A stretch of DNA of 64,000 nucleotides from Planctomycetia bacterium (GTDB taxonomy: Bacteria > Planctomycetota > Phycisphaerae > Phycisphaerales > SM1A02), in the NCBI GenBank assembly GCA_005790605.1, contig SXUI01000003.1:1-64000 (forward strand). The letters run 5' to 3'. Every line of letters starts with the position of its first letter. Positions within the stretch are counted from its first letter, which is position 1. Below, one piece after another: positions 25,857 to 34,321 of this stretch. A program made the position numbers and the translations under genes. The notes below the pieces were generated by a model, which did no database searches, was not told the DNA's origin, and saw only the letters and a program-made list of their open reading frames with translations.

Positions 25857-27725
25857 TCAGGGGTGACTCGCAGAAGAGGTGGAAGAAGGCAACTCGCCAA
25901 AGCTCGACGAGGTTCGCGTGGCATGCTCCGACAACTCAAGCACTTCGATGTGGTGCATCTCAAGGCCATCACCCATCGCTTCGTGGAGGCGCGCGACGCT
26001 GATCTGATACGCCGCAAGTGCACCGACGAAAACATTCTGACTCTGCGCCAACGCATGCTGCGTCTGAAACTTCAGTTGCAGGAACTCTGGCGTCAACGCG
26101 GCAAGCGTGCTCTCATCGACGAGCAACGCCCGAAGATTCTCCGCCTGCGCAAGGCGCGTCTGCCGATTCTGTTCCACAAGTTGGCGGTAGCTCACGCAAT
26201 CCACGAGCGCGTTTTTCACTGCGAGCGTCGCCTGTTGCACTGCAGTTCGATACTGAATGACCGCTTGCGATCGCTGGAGTCGCGCCTGCCGATACGCACT
26301 TTCTGCAGCGCGATTGCCAATTGCTTGGCTGAACTGCAGTCCCGCTGCGTAGTCGACGAAGTCGCCTCCAACAACCTGATCGAATGAACTCGCGATGCCG
26401 CCGTCAAGACCGAACCATTGCACCTGTGTCGCGAGATCGAGTTGCGGCAGCCGCCCGTTGTCCGTCACAACCACGCCGATGCTGGCCGTGTCAACGCCGA
26501 TCAACGCAGCCTCCACAGTCGGGTTGCGCTCGAGCGCAGTCGTCATCGACGCACGAAGATCTGCTTGAAACGGCGTGGCGAGTGGGAAGTCACTCGGCAC
26601 GATGTTCGCGTCGCCACCCACTGGAAGTTCGTCGGCATGCATCAAGGCCTTCAGCGCATTGGATGCGACTTGCACCGCGCGCTTGGCATCGAGGACCGCG
26701 GCCTTCCGCTGTTCAACCGTCGCCACCGCGTTCGCGTACTCCGACAGCGTCGCGTCAAAGGCTCGGCGCTTCGCGAGAACATCACGCACCTCCGTGCCAA
26801 CCTCCACCAACCACTGTGCGGTGACAAGCTGGTTGCGCGCCTGGACGAGTGCCCAATAGGTGCTCTCAGTATCAAACGCAATCTTCAGCAGTTGAGCACG
26901 CAAACTCTGATATGAGGCTCGATCCTGATTCTGCGCAACATGCACTTGCGCGAGATTGACTTCACTCCCAAAACCGCGCATAAGAGGCTGCGTAAAGCCA
27001 AGCGTGACCGCCGATTGGTACGCGGGATCGGGCGTGTAGTACGCCGTGTCGAGGTTGTCGACGAAGTTCTCCGACGCACCGACCGTGAAGGTCCCACCGC
27101 CCTCAAGTTGCTTCTGGAGATTTGTCGACAGTTGCCAGTCATTCTGATTCGTGACGGATGGAATGACGGTGCCCGAAAGCCCTGGGAAAATGATCCCCAC
27201 CGAAGGCTGCTCGATCCGCTGGTACCCCGTCGCCGCACCAAGTACCCAGTCAAACGCCGCCTCAGCTTGGACGATCTGCGCGACCGAGACCGCTTTCTGC
27301 AACTGAGCGTTCTGCACGGAGAGATTGTTCGCGACAGCTGTCTGAATCGCGGTCGCAAGTGACAGCATGACCTGCTCACAGGGCTCCGAGCTCGTCCCAT
27401 GGAGCGGTATCCCAACATCGAGACTCGGCCCGATTTCGCTCAACTTAGGGCCAAGGGCATCAAGCTCGTCCTTCCGCGCGGCGAGCATGGATGCAACCTC
27501 TCCCCCAGTGGCATCGAGGATTGGGCCGCCACCAGGCGGGATGAGGGCGATCTGCGTATCGGCGGATCGGTCGAGGGCGAGTCTCAACTGTTCAGACGCG
27601 AGGTCGGGGTCGGTTCCTTCGAGGGGGGATCGGCACCCGAAAATCAAGGCGCCGAGCAGCACAGCGCTCGCGATGTTTCGAACCGAGCCGCGGGGGAAAG
27701 AGAGGTCTTCAGATGATCGGTACAT
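25857..27725 (-). CDS. TolC-family outer-membrane efflux lipoprotein
   Basis: 622 residues. The N-terminus has a lipobox-like VLLGALIFGC, suggesting lipidation at that cysteine. Two outer-membrane-efflux repeats follow, with long heptad helices (QVHVAQNQDRASYQSLRAQL, shown as 20 residues) and the strand-forming GFTQPLMRGFGSEVNLAQ. The second repeat has NPTVEAALIGVDTA and QLDLATQVQWFGLDGG. It would form the outer-membrane exit duct of an RND, ABC or type I secretion system. No inner-membrane or adaptor partner is adjacent. Sua5 follows with no gap. Confidence 0.9.
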   Translation of the reverse strand: MYRSSEDLSFPRGSVRNIASAVLLGALIFGCRSPLEGTDPDLASEQLRLALDRSADTQIALIPPGGGPILDATGGEVASMLAARKDELDALGPKLSEIGPSLDVGIPLHGTSSEPCEQVMLSLATAIQTAVANNLSVQNAQLQKAVSVAQIVQAEAAFDWVLGAATGYQRIEQPSVGIIFPGLSGTVIPSVTNQNDWQLSTNLQKQLEGGGTFTVGASENFVDNLDTAYYTPDPAYQSAVTLGFTQPLMRGFGSEVNLAQVHVAQNQDRASYQSLRAQLLKIAFDTESTYWALVQARNQLVTAQWLVEVGTEVRDVLAKRRAFDATLSEYANAVATVEQRKAAVLDAKRAVQVASNALKALMHADELPVGGDANIVPSDFPLATPFQADLRASMTTALERNPTVEAALIGVDTASIGVVVTDNGRLPQLDLATQVQWFGLDGGIASSFDQVVGGDFVDYAAGLQFSQAIGNRAAESAYRQARLQRSQAVIQYRTAVQQATLAVKNALVDCVSYRQLVEQNRQTRLAQAENLRALLVDESTLAALTPEFLQLKFQTQHALAQSQNVFVGALAAYQISVARLHEAMGDGLEMHHIEVLELSEHATRTSSSFGELPSSTSSASHP

Positions 27726-27822
27726 GAGGGAGAAGTCCGGACGATATCACCTCGGAACTCACCGCGACTCTCCGTCCAAAAGTGCCTTCCGCACGGAGCG
27801 GAGCGCGACTACACTGCGGGCT

Positions 27823-29292
27823 ATGAAGATCAGGACGATCCTCTCGGCAATTCTTGCGCTCGCAAGCGCCTCGCCTTTGTTCGTCGTCTGCACGGATGCA
27901 CACGCACTCCCGCAGGCTCCGAGCGCAACCACAAAGGCGCCCGCGAAAGAACCCTATGTGGCGATCGTGACGCAAAGCGACACACTCGTGCGTTCAGGCC
28001 CAAGCGTCGAGAGCGCGTACCCCTTTGGCAAACTCCCGCAAGGCGCAGTGTTGTTCGTGAGCGAAGAGAGCCTCGGTTGGGCGCGTGTCGCGCTCACGGG
28101 CGACACGTTCACTGGCTGGTTCGGATATGTGCCTGCGTCAGCTGCCGCAGTTGCGAATGACGATGGGTCCATGCTTTCGATCACGGGTCGCAGCGAAGTT
28201 CGCGCACCTAACTTCGAAGCCAACGGCGATCCTGAGAAGAGTTTCAAGATGATCGCTCCGCTCGGCGATGGTGATGTGCTTGAGATTCTCGAAGTCGTGA
28301 AGGGCGAACGCGGCAACTTCTATGCAGTGAAGCTCCCTGCGAAGGCAACGGGTTGGGTCAACGCGAGCGCCTTGCGTCCGGCAACTCCCGCAGAGTCAGC
28401 AAGCGCAACTCCAGCCGCGCCGTCACCACGACCCATCGCGACTCCAACGACCACGCCAGCTGCAGCGATGCCAGCAACGGAGACAACTCCGTCAACCACG
28501 ACGACACCGGATCTGAGTGGTCCTCGACCGATCACCGATCCACCGACAACGATCGTTCCGACGCCTGCCGAAACAATCACGCTCACGCCCCCGGATGATG
28601 CTTCGACTCCAGCGCCCTCGACAGCAGTGGACAGCACGACTGCGCGCAATCTTGCAGCAGCGAAGGCGCGAGCAGCAACCTACGAAGACCTCGAAAAGCT
28701 CTGGGCCAAACTGCGCAAAGCACCCGTGGAGTCTGCGGAGCTGACCCAATTGCGTGAGCGCTACCTCGCGTTTGCAGAAGATCCAGCAACTTCGTCGATT
28801 CGCGCGAGTCTCGCGCAAACTCGCGCGTCGCAGATCGCGCTGCGCATGGAAGTTCAAGACTCGATTCTGGAACTCGCAAAGCTCAAAGCCAAGTCGAACG
28901 CGAGCGTTGATGGCATCGCGAATCTCGAGCTCGCGCTCCTGAATCGCAAGGGATATGACGCGGTCGGTCGACTCAATGCGTCGCTGGTCTACGACGGTGA
29001 GCGACTCCCCTTGCTCTATCGTTTGATGGACAATGTCACCGGTCAAACGATCGCGTACATCGTCCCAGCGTCGGCCTTTGACCTCTCATCGATGCTCGGC
29101 TTACTGGTTGGAATCAAGGGCCCCATCGAGTACGACGGGGCGCTGCGCCTTAACACGCTCTCGCCAAGCGCGATCGATGTGCTTGCCAGCACACAGACGC
29201 CGCCGCAGACCTCAACAACTCCCCCGGCGCCAGCGGTCACCGCGACAGGCGAGACGACGACCACCACGACCGATACTGATGAAAACAAGTGA
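27823..29292 (+). CDS. Secreted protein with two SH3-like domains and coiled coil
   Basis: 489 residues. A signal peptide (IRTILSAILALASASPLFVV) leads to a first bacterial SH3 domain (about 45-110: TLVRSGPSVESAYPFGKLPQG) and a second (about 120-190, ending GWVNASALRPA). A 75-residue Pro/Thr-rich linker follows. An alpha-helical, probably coiled-coil segment (about 265-385) precedes a small C-terminal beta domain (LYRLMDNVTGQTIAYIVPA). SH3b domains often bind peptidoglycan, so a wall-associated role is plausible. It diverges from the TolC-family gene with 97 bp between starts. Confidence 0.82.
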   Translation: MKIRTILSAILALASASPLFVVCTDAHALPQAPSATTKAPAKEPYVAIVTQSDTLVRSGPSVESAYPFGKLPQGAVLFVSEESLGWARVALTGDTFTGWFGYVPASAAAVANDDGSMLSITGRSEVRAPNFEANGDPEKSFKMIAPLGDGDVLEILEVVKGERGNFYAVKLPAKATGWVNASALRPATPAESASATPAAPSPRPIATPTTTPAAAMPATETTPSTTTTPDLSGPRPITDPPTTIVPTPAETITLTPPDDASTPAPSTAVDSTTARNLAAAKARAATYEDLEKLWAKLRKAPVESAELTQLRERYLAFAEDPATSSIRASLAQTRASQIALRMEVQDSILELAKLKAKSNASVDGIANLELALLNRKGYDAVGRLNASLVYDGERLPLLYRLMDNVTGQTIAYIVPASAFDLSSMLGLLVGIKGPIEYDGALRLNTLSPSAIDVLASTQTPPQTSTTPPAPAVTATGETTTTTTDTDENK

Positions 29293-29340
29293 GTCCTCGC
29301 GAACGCGCATGCTCTGCGCTATGATTCGCGCCCGTCATTC

Positions 29341-29413
29341 GGGGCGTTAGCTCAATTGGCAGAGCGATGCCTTTGCAAGGCATAGGTTAGCGGTTCGACT
29401 CCGCTACGCTCCA
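29341..29413 (+). tRNA. tRNA-Ala (anticodon UGC)
   Basis: 73 nt forming a full cloverleaf. The acceptor GGGGCGT pairs with ACGCTCC and includes the G3-U70 wobble that identifies tRNA-Ala. The anticodon stem ATGCC/GGCAT encloses the loop TTTGCAA, giving anticodon UGC. The T-arm is AGCGG-TTCGACT-CCGCT. The discriminator is A and the 3' CCA is not encoded. It lies 48 bp after the SH3-domain gene. Confidence 0.97.
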
Positions 29414-29416
29414 CTC

Positions 29417-29461
29417 CGAAACGATCCGACCTCGCACCTCGTGCGAGGTCGGATCGTTTCG
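29417..29461 (+). terminator. Perfect 21-bp hairpin after tRNA-Ala
   Basis: A 21-bp perfect inverted repeat with a CTC loop begins 3 bp after the tRNA. The arms begin CGAAACGATC and end GATCGTTTCG. The T-run lies within the 3' arm rather than after it. It should end the tRNA transcript and also insulate the Toprim gene. Confidence 0.8.
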
Positions 29462-29509
29462 TGTCAGCCGATTTCCGCTCGAATCACTCCAGCAAACACA
29501 CGCGCTCCC

Positions 29510-30130
29510 ATGCGCAGAGCAAAGCGAAACGCATTCCTCAGTCCGGCACAAACGCTCCGCGTGGAAACGCACTTGTCGGCGCGTGCTGCAGAGGGCGGCC
29601 TCCAGCTGAGCGACGCGCTCGCGGTGATCTTTGTTGAAGGCGAAACGGAGCGAATCGTGCTTCGCACACAGACGGCCGTCGAGCAAGAAGGGATTTGCGT
29701 TCTCGACTTCGGACAGATTGGCCTCGAGTCCCTTCTGCGCTCGGCGGACGCTCACGATTGCCCGTGGCATGTTCTTGTGGACGGTGACGAAGCTGGAGCG
29801 CACTACGCCAATACTGCCCGCCGTTCGCTTCGAAGGCGCTCCCCTGCCTCTCACATCACCGTCTCGGACCACTCGACTTTCGAACATGCGTTGTGGGAGA
29901 GTGGGTACCGAGAGGCACTTCTCGCCGTCGCTCGTGAGCACGGCGTGGAGTTGCAGAATGACTCACTCGACGCAATGCTCCGCGCTGCTCGCCTCAAGTT
30001 GCCCAAGCCACTACTTGTCGAGACGGCGATTCGCCGCGCCCGCGCGTGCGACGCGAATCTGGAACTCCCCTCCAAGATGCGTGCCGCGATCCTCGCGGTG
30101 CGGAAGCTCGCAACGCAATCGTCGGGCTAA
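29510..30130 (+). CDS. Stand-alone Toprim protein related to OLD-family nucleases
   Basis: 206 residues. The Toprim signature is clear: Glu43 in VIFVEGETE, then VLDFGQIGLESLLRSA, then the DxD motif in VLVDGDEAGAHY (Asp91, Asp93, Gly96). This order and spacing match the C-terminal Toprim half of OLD (overcoming lysogenization defect) nucleases. The ABC-type ATPase half is absent; the reading frame upstream is occupied by tRNA-Ala and its terminator. It could be a decayed remnant or a compact single-domain enzyme. The C-terminal 100 residues are helical and basic. I chose the ATG at 29510; the earlier GTG at 29441 lies in the terminator. Confidence 0.7.
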   Translation: MRRAKRNAFLSPAQTLRVETHLSARAAEGGLQLSDALAVIFVEGETERIVLRTQTAVEQEGICVLDFGQIGLESLLRSADAHDCPWHVLVDGDEAGAHYANTARRSLRRRSPASHITVSDHSTFEHALWESGYREALLAVAREHGVELQNDSLDAMLRAARLKLPKPLLVETAIRRARACDANLELPSKMRAAILAVRKLATQSSG

Positions 30131-30870
30131 CCTCTCGCGTCCGCGTAGATACTCGCCGTTGCGATGACGGCCGTCTCGATACGGAGAATGTGCGCCCCGA
30201 GCGAGGCGATGTCAGTCCCGAGTGCGCGGAGTGCATCCACTTCGTATGGCGAGAACCCACCTTCTGGCCCTATCCACACCGTGACACCGGCATCGGAAGT
30301 CTTCTCTCGCGCCGCACGCAACGCCGTGCCCATTGGCTTTGCCTCGGCATCGGTGTGCGCCATGATGCTGTAGGCCCCGCGCGCCTGCTCACGCAACGCT
30401 ACTGCATCGAGCGCTCCTCCCTGAGCGAGTTCGGGTGCCCATGTTCGCTTCGATTGCTTGCACGCCTCAAGAAGAATGCGGTTCCAGCGCTCCGTGCGCG
30501 CAAGTTTTTCTTCATCGACGACGCTTCGCTCACAATCGATTGGAAGGAATCGATCGACTCCCGCTTGCGTTCCCATGTCCAGAAGCGTTGCGAGGCGATC
30601 ACCTTTGGGAACGGCAAACGCGATGGTCAACGGTCGGGTTGAGCGCGGCGTCAACGCACTCGAAATCACGCGCGCACATCGCTCTCCGTGTCGCGAGCGG
30701 CCATCGATGATTTCCGCGACCGCCGTGGCGCCTGCGCCATCCATGAAAGTCACGATGTCACCCGTGCCGAGTCGCCGCGAGCCAATCGCGTGCTTGGCTT
30801 CGCTCGCGGGAATGTCGATCAAACTTCCAACCGCGCCGAGTATCGGCGAGTAGATCCACACATCAGCCAT
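30127..30870 (-). CDS. rsmE: 16S rRNA (uracil1498-N3)-methyltransferase
   Basis: A 247-residue SPOUT methyltransferase that methylates U1498 in the decoding region of 16S rRNA. The N-terminal PUA-like part contains EAKHAIGSRRLGTGD. The SPOUT core has FAVPKGDRLATLLDMGTQAGVDRF (shown as FAVPKGDRLA and TQAGVDRFLPI), EACKQSKRTWAPEL, WIGPEGGFSPYEVDALRALG and the knot-forming LGAHILRIETAVIA. The start at 30870 overlaps rsmJ by 8 bp. The 3' end overlaps the convergent Toprim gene by 3-4 bp. Confidence 0.95.
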   Translation of the reverse strand: MADVWIYSPILGAVGSLIDIPASEAKHAIGSRRLGTGDIVTFMDGAGATAVAEIIDGRSRHGERCARVISSALTPRSTRPLTIAFAVPKGDRLATLLDMGTQAGVDRFLPIDCERSVVDEEKLARTERWNRILLEACKQSKRTWAPELAQGGALDAVALREQARGAYSIMAHTDAEAKPMGTALRAAREKTSDAGVTVWIGPEGGFSPYEVDALRALGTDIASLGAHILRIETAVIATASIYADARG

Positions 30871-31633
30871 GCGTCCCTGCTCCTTCCTGCGAAGCGTACA
30901 CATCAAATCGAACGAGTGTTCCATGCGTCGACCATGATGGGAGAACGCCCGCAAAGTCTCCTGCATGATCAGGTCGCTTCACGATGACTCGCGCGACGCC
31001 CGTGGCGCGCGCGGATGCGAGGAGCGTGCGCTCCGAGTCCACGCGCACCTCGAGGGTTGGCATCCCGAGAAGCTCCTTCAACACTTGCATCTCCTTGGGC
31101 GGAAGCGCGCTCTTCTTGCGTTTGGGGGGAAACATGGGGTCGAGCAAAATGGCGGTCGACGGCGTCGTGAAACCACGCGCGCGAAGTGATGCAAATGCGA
31201 CTTCGGCGTCCATCGCGTGTAACTCGATTCGACTTGCGATCGCGCGAAGCGCATCGTCGCGCAAGGCTCTCGTCAGACCATCATGTGCGAGCGCATGGAC
31301 GAACGGATCGCGTTCGACTGCGAACACCTGACGACCGGAAGCCGCAATCAACCACGCGTCGCCAAGAAGTCCCGCCGTCGCATCGACCACATGCGCGGCA
31401 TCGCCAAGCGCCCGCAACATCGGTTGACGCCGCAACGCAAGGGCCGAGCCAAGCGCGATCGCGCCGAGATCCACTCGGATTCCGAGCCCCAGTCGATCTT
31501 GGACGCGCCGAAGTTCAAGTCGATCCGCAGCATCGCGCGCGAGCACATGGGTCGCAGACCCCACGCATGAGGCCGGGAGCGCCGCGAAGAGCGGGTCGGA
31601 GCGAGGAATCTCGATGGAAACGGCAGCGGGCAT
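30863..31633 (-). CDS. rsmJ: 16S rRNA (guanine1516-N2)-methyltransferase, RsmJ family
   Basis: 256 residues. RsmJ methylates G1516 of 16S rRNA. Features matching E. coli YhiQ are VVDATAGLLGDAWLIA (SAM site), VFAVERDPFVHALAHDGLTRA (split: VFAVERDPFVHAL, AHDGLTRA), the catalytic-type ILLDPMFPPKRKKSALPPKEM (ILLDPMFPPKRKKSALP), VIVKRPDHA and the terminal VRFDVYA. The ATG at 31633 is preferred; the frame extends to a TTG at 31696 beside the start of the divergent cbs gene. It is translationally coupled to rsmE. Confidence 0.92.
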   Translation of the reverse strand: MPAAVSIEIPRSDPLFAALPASCVGSATHVLARDAADRLELRRVQDRLGLGIRVDLGAIALGSALALRRQPMLRALGDAAHVVDATAGLLGDAWLIAASGRQVFAVERDPFVHALAHDGLTRALRDDALRAIASRIELHAMDAEVAFASLRARGFTTPSTAILLDPMFPPKRKKSALPPKEMQVLKELLGMPTLEVRVDSERTLLASARATGVARVIVKRPDHAGDFAGVLPSWSTHGTLVRFDVYASQEGAGTHG

Positions 31634-31697
31634 GGTGTCGCGAGAGGGACGGCAATCGGGAAAGTAGTCGACAAAGGCACTTTGTACACTCGCCAAA

Positions 31698-33086
31698 ATG
31701 CCAGCGACCGTCTCTCCATCGCCCGTCTACAGCAACATCCTCGAGATGATCGGCAACACCCCGATGCTTGAGTTGAAGCGATTCGACATCGGCCCCTGCC
31801 GACTCTTCGTGAAAATGGAATGCCTCAACCCAGGGAATTCCATCAAGGATCGCATCGCGGTCACGATGATCGAAGCGGCGGAGCAGTCCGGCAAACTCCG
31901 ACCCGGCGGGCGCATTGTTGAAGCCACGGCTGGGAACACTGGGCTTGCGCTCGCGCTCGTCTCGAGCCAGAAGAACTATCGCTTGACGGTAGTCATGCCG
32001 GACAAGATGAGCGACGAAAAGATTTCACATCTGCGCGCGATGGGCGCGGAAGTGATTCTTACAAGATCCGATGTTGCGAAGGGGCATCCGGAGTATTACC
32101 AAGACATTGCAGAGCGCATTGCGCGAGAGGATCCCGATGCATTCTTCGTGAATCAGTTTGCGAACCCCGCAAACGCGCAAGCGCATTACGAATCAACCGC
32201 GCCAGAGATTTGGGCGCAGATGGATGGACGCGTCGACGCCTTCATCGCGGGCGTTGGCTCGGGCGGAACCGTGAGCGGCATGGGGCGCTACTTCAAGGAG
32301 CGAAATCCCGCGTGCGAGATTGTCTTGGCGGACCCTGTCGGTTCCATTCTCGCGCCACTCGTGCGCGAAAAGAAAACTGTTGCACCAGGCGCTTGGCTTG
32401 TAGAAGGGATCGGCGAGGACTTCATTCCATCGATTCTCGACATGACGCTCATCGACAAGGCGTACGCGATCACCGATGCCGAGTCGTTTCAAGTTGCGCG
32501 CGATCTTCTCCGCCTTGAGGGCGTGTTGGCAGGCTCGAGCGTCGGCACCCTGCTCGCCGCAGCATTGAAGTACTGCCGCGAACAAACCACCCCAAAATGC
32601 GTCGTCACCCTCATCTGCGACAACGGCGCGAAGTACCTGTCCAAGATGTTCAACGACTTCTGGATGGTCGACAACGGATTCATTGAACGACCGACCTATG
32701 GGGATATCCGTGATCTCATCGCGCGACGGCACTTGAATCACGAAGACTTCTGCCTCACTCCGGAAGTCCCTATCGCCCAAGCAATCAAGCGCATGCGCAT
32801 GTACTCCGTCTCACAGATGGCCGTCCTCGACGCACACGACCGCGTCGTCGGCATTCTCGATGAGAGCGATGTGCTGCTCGCACTCGTGCGCGACCGTGAT
32901 TGCTCGGCGAGCCCCGTCCGCGACTTCATGTCGAGTCGCGTGGAGACCATCAAGCCGACCTCGAGCGTGAATGATCTCATTCCGATCTTCCGAGCCGATC
33001 GCGTGGCGGTTGTCGCCGACAACAAGCATTTCTACGGTCTCATTACCAAGATCGATCTCATCAACTACCTCCGCAAGCAACTCTGA
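31698..33086 (+). CDS. Cystathionine beta-synthase with C-terminal CBS domains
   Basis: 462 residues. A fold-type II PLP enzyme domain (about 1-330) joins serine (or O-acetylserine) and homocysteine to cystathionine. Seen are IGNTPMLELKRF, the PLP lysine in NPGNSIKDRIA, ATAGNTGLALA and the phosphate loop GVGSGGTVSGMGR. Two CBS domains (about 345-462: MYSVSQMAVLDAHDRVVGILDESD, in parts MYSVSQMAVLD and VVGILDESD) probably bind adenosyl ligands for regulation. The cystathionine gamma-lyase gene follows 9 bp downstream, so the pair would run reverse transsulfuration. A cysteine-synthase role is the alternative. Confidence 0.92.
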   Translation: MPATVSPSPVYSNILEMIGNTPMLELKRFDIGPCRLFVKMECLNPGNSIKDRIAVTMIEAAEQSGKLRPGGRIVEATAGNTGLALALVSSQKNYRLTVVMPDKMSDEKISHLRAMGAEVILTRSDVAKGHPEYYQDIAERIAREDPDAFFVNQFANPANAQAHYESTAPEIWAQMDGRVDAFIAGVGSGGTVSGMGRYFKERNPACEIVLADPVGSILAPLVREKKTVAPGAWLVEGIGEDFIPSILDMTLIDKAYAITDAESFQVARDLLRLEGVLAGSSVGTLLAAALKYCREQTTPKCVVTLICDNGAKYLSKMFNDFWMVDNGFIERPTYGDIRDLIARRHLNHEDFCLTPEVPIAQAIKRMRMYSVSQMAVLDAHDRVVGILDESDVLLALVRDRDCSASPVRDFMSSRVETIKPTSSVNDLIPIFRADRVAVVADNKHFYGLITKIDLINYLRKQL

Positions 33087-33095
33087 GTTTCTCCT

Positions 33096-34301
33096 ATGGC
33101 TACTGGTTCACATCATCCTGCGACCGACTGCATTCACGGTGGACAGCACCCCGATCCATCCACCGGCGCGGTCATGCCGCCGATTTTTACGAGCTCGACC
33201 TTCATCCAAGAGTCGCCGGGCGTTCACAAGGGGTTTGAGTACTCACGAAGTCACAATGTCACGCGGTTTGCGTTTGAGCGTTGTCTCGCGAGTCTTGAGT
33301 GCTCGGGCCTGAGTGAGTCCGATGAGCGCACGATGGGCGGATTCGCCTTTGCCTCCGGCCTCGCGGCGATCGCCACCGCGCTCGAGCTTGTCGATGCTGG
33401 CAGCACAATCGTTTGCATGGACGATGTCTACGGCGGGACGAACCGCCTGTTGAATCGGGTTCGCGCGCGGAGTGCGGGTTACAAAGTCGTGCACGCAGAC
33501 CTGAGTGACACCAAGAGCGCGACGGCGATCATCAGCCAACATCGACCGAAGATGGTTTGGCTTGAAACGCCCACGAATCCGACGCTCAAGCTTGTTGATG
33601 TGCGCAGCGTGTGCGAAGCGGCCAAGTCGGTTGGTGCGATTTCTGTCGTCGACAACACCTTCGCGACGCCCATGTTGACGCGGCCACTGCAACACGGCGC
33701 GGACATCGTGATGCATTCCACGACGAAGTACATCGGCGGACACTCCGACACCGTAGGCGGCGCACTCGTCACTTCGTCTAAGCCAATCGCTGAACAACTG
33801 CGATTCCTACAAAATGCAATCGGCAGCGTCATGGGGCCCTTCGATGCGTACCTCTCGCTTCGCGGACTCAAGACACTGCACTTGCGCATGGAGCGCCACT
33901 GCGCAAGCGCACTCTCGATCGCAACGAGGCTCGAAGCGCACCCCAAGGTTGCAAAGGTTGTGTATCCGGGACTCTCGAGTCATCCACAGCACGCGCTCGC
34001 GTCTACGCAAATGCGTCTCGATGGAACCCCGGCGTTCGGAGGCATGATCACCATCTTCCTCAAGGGCGGCATCGCAGAGAGCCGTCGCTTTCTCGAGGCG
34101 GTCCACTTGTTCGCGCTTGCCGAAAGCCTTGGCGGCGTCGAGAGTCTCATCGAACACCCTGCGATCATGACACATGCGAGCGTGCCCACCGCGATGCGAG
34201 AGCAACTCGGCATCAGCGATGCACTCGTACGCCTCAGTGTCGGTATTGAGCATGTTGAGGATCTGTGGAATGACCTCAACCACGCGCTTGCGAAGGTCTA
34301 A
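33096..34301 (+). CDS. Cystathionine gamma-lyase-like PLP enzyme
   Basis: 401 residues of the Cys/Met metabolism PLP family. Seen are AFASGLAAIATALELVDAG, the substrate loop DDVYGGTNRLLN, WLETPTNPTLKLVDV, VDNTFATPMLTRPLQHGADIV (cut as VDNTFATPMLTRPL) and the PLP lysine in HSTTKYIGGHSD. The C-terminal ESLGGVESLIEHPAIMTHAS is typical of gamma-lyases and gamma-synthases (ESLGGVESLIEHPAIMTH). Next to cystathionine beta-synthase, a gamma-lyase making cysteine from cystathionine is most likely; cystathionine gamma-synthase cannot be excluded from sequence. Confidence 0.92.
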   Translation: MATGSHHPATDCIHGGQHPDPSTGAVMPPIFTSSTFIQESPGVHKGFEYSRSHNVTRFAFERCLASLECSGLSESDERTMGGFAFASGLAAIATALELVDAGSTIVCMDDVYGGTNRLLNRVRARSAGYKVVHADLSDTKSATAIISQHRPKMVWLETPTNPTLKLVDVRSVCEAAKSVGAISVVDNTFATPMLTRPLQHGADIVMHSTTKYIGGHSDTVGGALVTSSKPIAEQLRFLQNAIGSVMGPFDAYLSLRGLKTLHLRMERHCASALSIATRLEAHPKVAKVVYPGLSSHPQHALASTQMRLDGTPAFGGMITIFLKGGIAESRRFLEAVHLFALAESLGGVESLIEHPAIMTHASVPTAMREQLGISDALVRLSVGIEHVEDLWNDLNHALAKV

Positions 34302-34321
34302 CTCCGCGTTACCTTGAGATC

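Noticed and set aside
29341-30130. Integrated element at tRNA-Ala
   Set aside because: No integrase, no repeat of the tRNA 3' end downstream and no other mobile genes; only the Toprim protein is unusual.
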